In this document: positions 46,215 to 46,362 of the stretch, piece after piece
How positions within the stretch are numbered: the first letter of the stretch is position 1
Layout: each line of letters opens with the position of its first letter
Source of the DNA: Micromonospora craterilacus
GTDB lineage: Bacteria > Actinomycetota > Actinomycetes > Mycobacteriales > Micromonosporaceae
Direction of reading: 5' to 3'
DNA length: 46,362 nucleotides
Assembly (NCBI RefSeq): GCF_003236315.1
Contig: NZ_POTY01000018.1
Coordinates: forward strand, 1-46,362
Position numbers and translations under genes: made by a program
The notes under the pieces: model-generated
The model's input: the letters and a program-made list of their open reading frames with translations, nothing else
Databases searched by the model: none
Told to the model about the DNA's origin: nothing

Positions 46215-46362
46215 TTGGCACACGAGGTAGTCGAGCTGCGGGTGCACGGTGTCTCGGGGACGTCCGCCGAAGCGCTGCTGGATCACCCGATCGTGACCCG
46301 GGTGGCCGGGGACGACAATGCCGGTTTCTACCGGCCCCGGCCGGGGTTCGGGATCAGTGACC
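46215..46362 (+). CDS. Start of a large unknown protein, 3' end outside window
   Basis: The TTG at 46215 is preceded by GGGAGG seven bases upstream, and the frame stays open for 49 codons to the window edge. The beginning VELRVHGVSGT, then TRVAGDDNAGFYRPRP, matches the N-terminus of a family of actinobacterial proteins of unknown function, some of them long and membrane-bound, with an alpha/beta-hydrolase-like RVHGVSGT loop. Too little is present to say more. Confidence 0.65.
   Translation, partial: MAHEVVELRVHGVSGTSAEALLDHPIVTRVAGDDNAGFYRPRPGFGISD

Overview
The window is high-GC actinobacterial DNA. Third codon positions are mostly G or C, GTG starts are frequent, and many genes have a TAnnnT-like -10 element about 6-7 bases before the start codon, the usual arrangement for leaderless mRNAs. 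Gene content (xylan and cellulose enzymes with LacI regulators, XRE-DUF397 pair, bioB-bsaP, DUF6458, SigE-type ECF sigma factor) fits a soil member of the Micromonosporaceae, most likely Micromonospora. The genus is an inference from style and content, not from a marker gene. About 50 protein genes and five tRNA genes are called.

Left part (1-11.7 kb): the 3' end of an Acg-type nitroreductase gene, an extended SDR gene, then a xylan-utilisation locus. A lipoprotein sugar-binding protein and two permeases (ABC importer without its own ATPase) run leftward with two adjacent paralogous LacI repressor genes. A GH43 beta-xylosidase, a secreted GH10 xylanase and a CE4 deacetylase run rightward. Recurrent CCGGAA-NN-TTTC-like motifs sit in the intergenic regions, two of them just downstream of the predicted importer promoter and others around the GH10 promoter.

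Middle part (11.7-26.7 kb): a cupin/zinc alcohol dehydrogenase pair with a divergent XRE regulator; two tRNA clusters (Gly-Cys-Val and Gly-Val) that look like a partial duplication; a DUF6458 membrane protein; TetR and TIGR03086 genes; a surface-anchored protein; a methyltransferase-P450 pair; the biotin genes bioD, bioF, bioB and bsaP (bioA is not here); a GNAT gene with a truncated copy of its own 3' end 0.9 kb away; a perfect 46-bp palindrome; and an ECF sigma factor overlapping a membrane beta-propeller protein that may control it.

Right part (26.7-46.4 kb): a large GH9-CBM3-FN3-FN3-CBM2 cellulase with a CelR/CebR-type operator; an aldehyde dehydrogenase; two unknown small genes divergent from an XRE-DUF397 pair; an ACT and an ACT-GNAT protein; a phosphotransferase-like kinase coupled to an acyl-CoA dehydrogenase (ACAD10/11-like pair); a 42-bp tandem repeat; then the cellobiose operon cebE-cebF-cebG-bglC followed by cebR, whose promoter is bracketed by two CebR boxes. 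The same box in front of the GH9 gene links the extracellular cellulase and the cellobiose importer into one regulon. The window ends with a pRiA4b ORF-3-like gene, a 39-residue Cys-rich peptide gene coupled to a RibD-like reductase gene, and the start of a gene of unknown function.

Overall this is plant-polysaccharide metabolism (xylan on the left, cellulose on the right) around housekeeping genes. The least explained items are the near-identical cassette shared by the two LacI genes, the two non-coding repeat elements, the small-protein modules, and the P450/methyltransferase beside the biotin genes.
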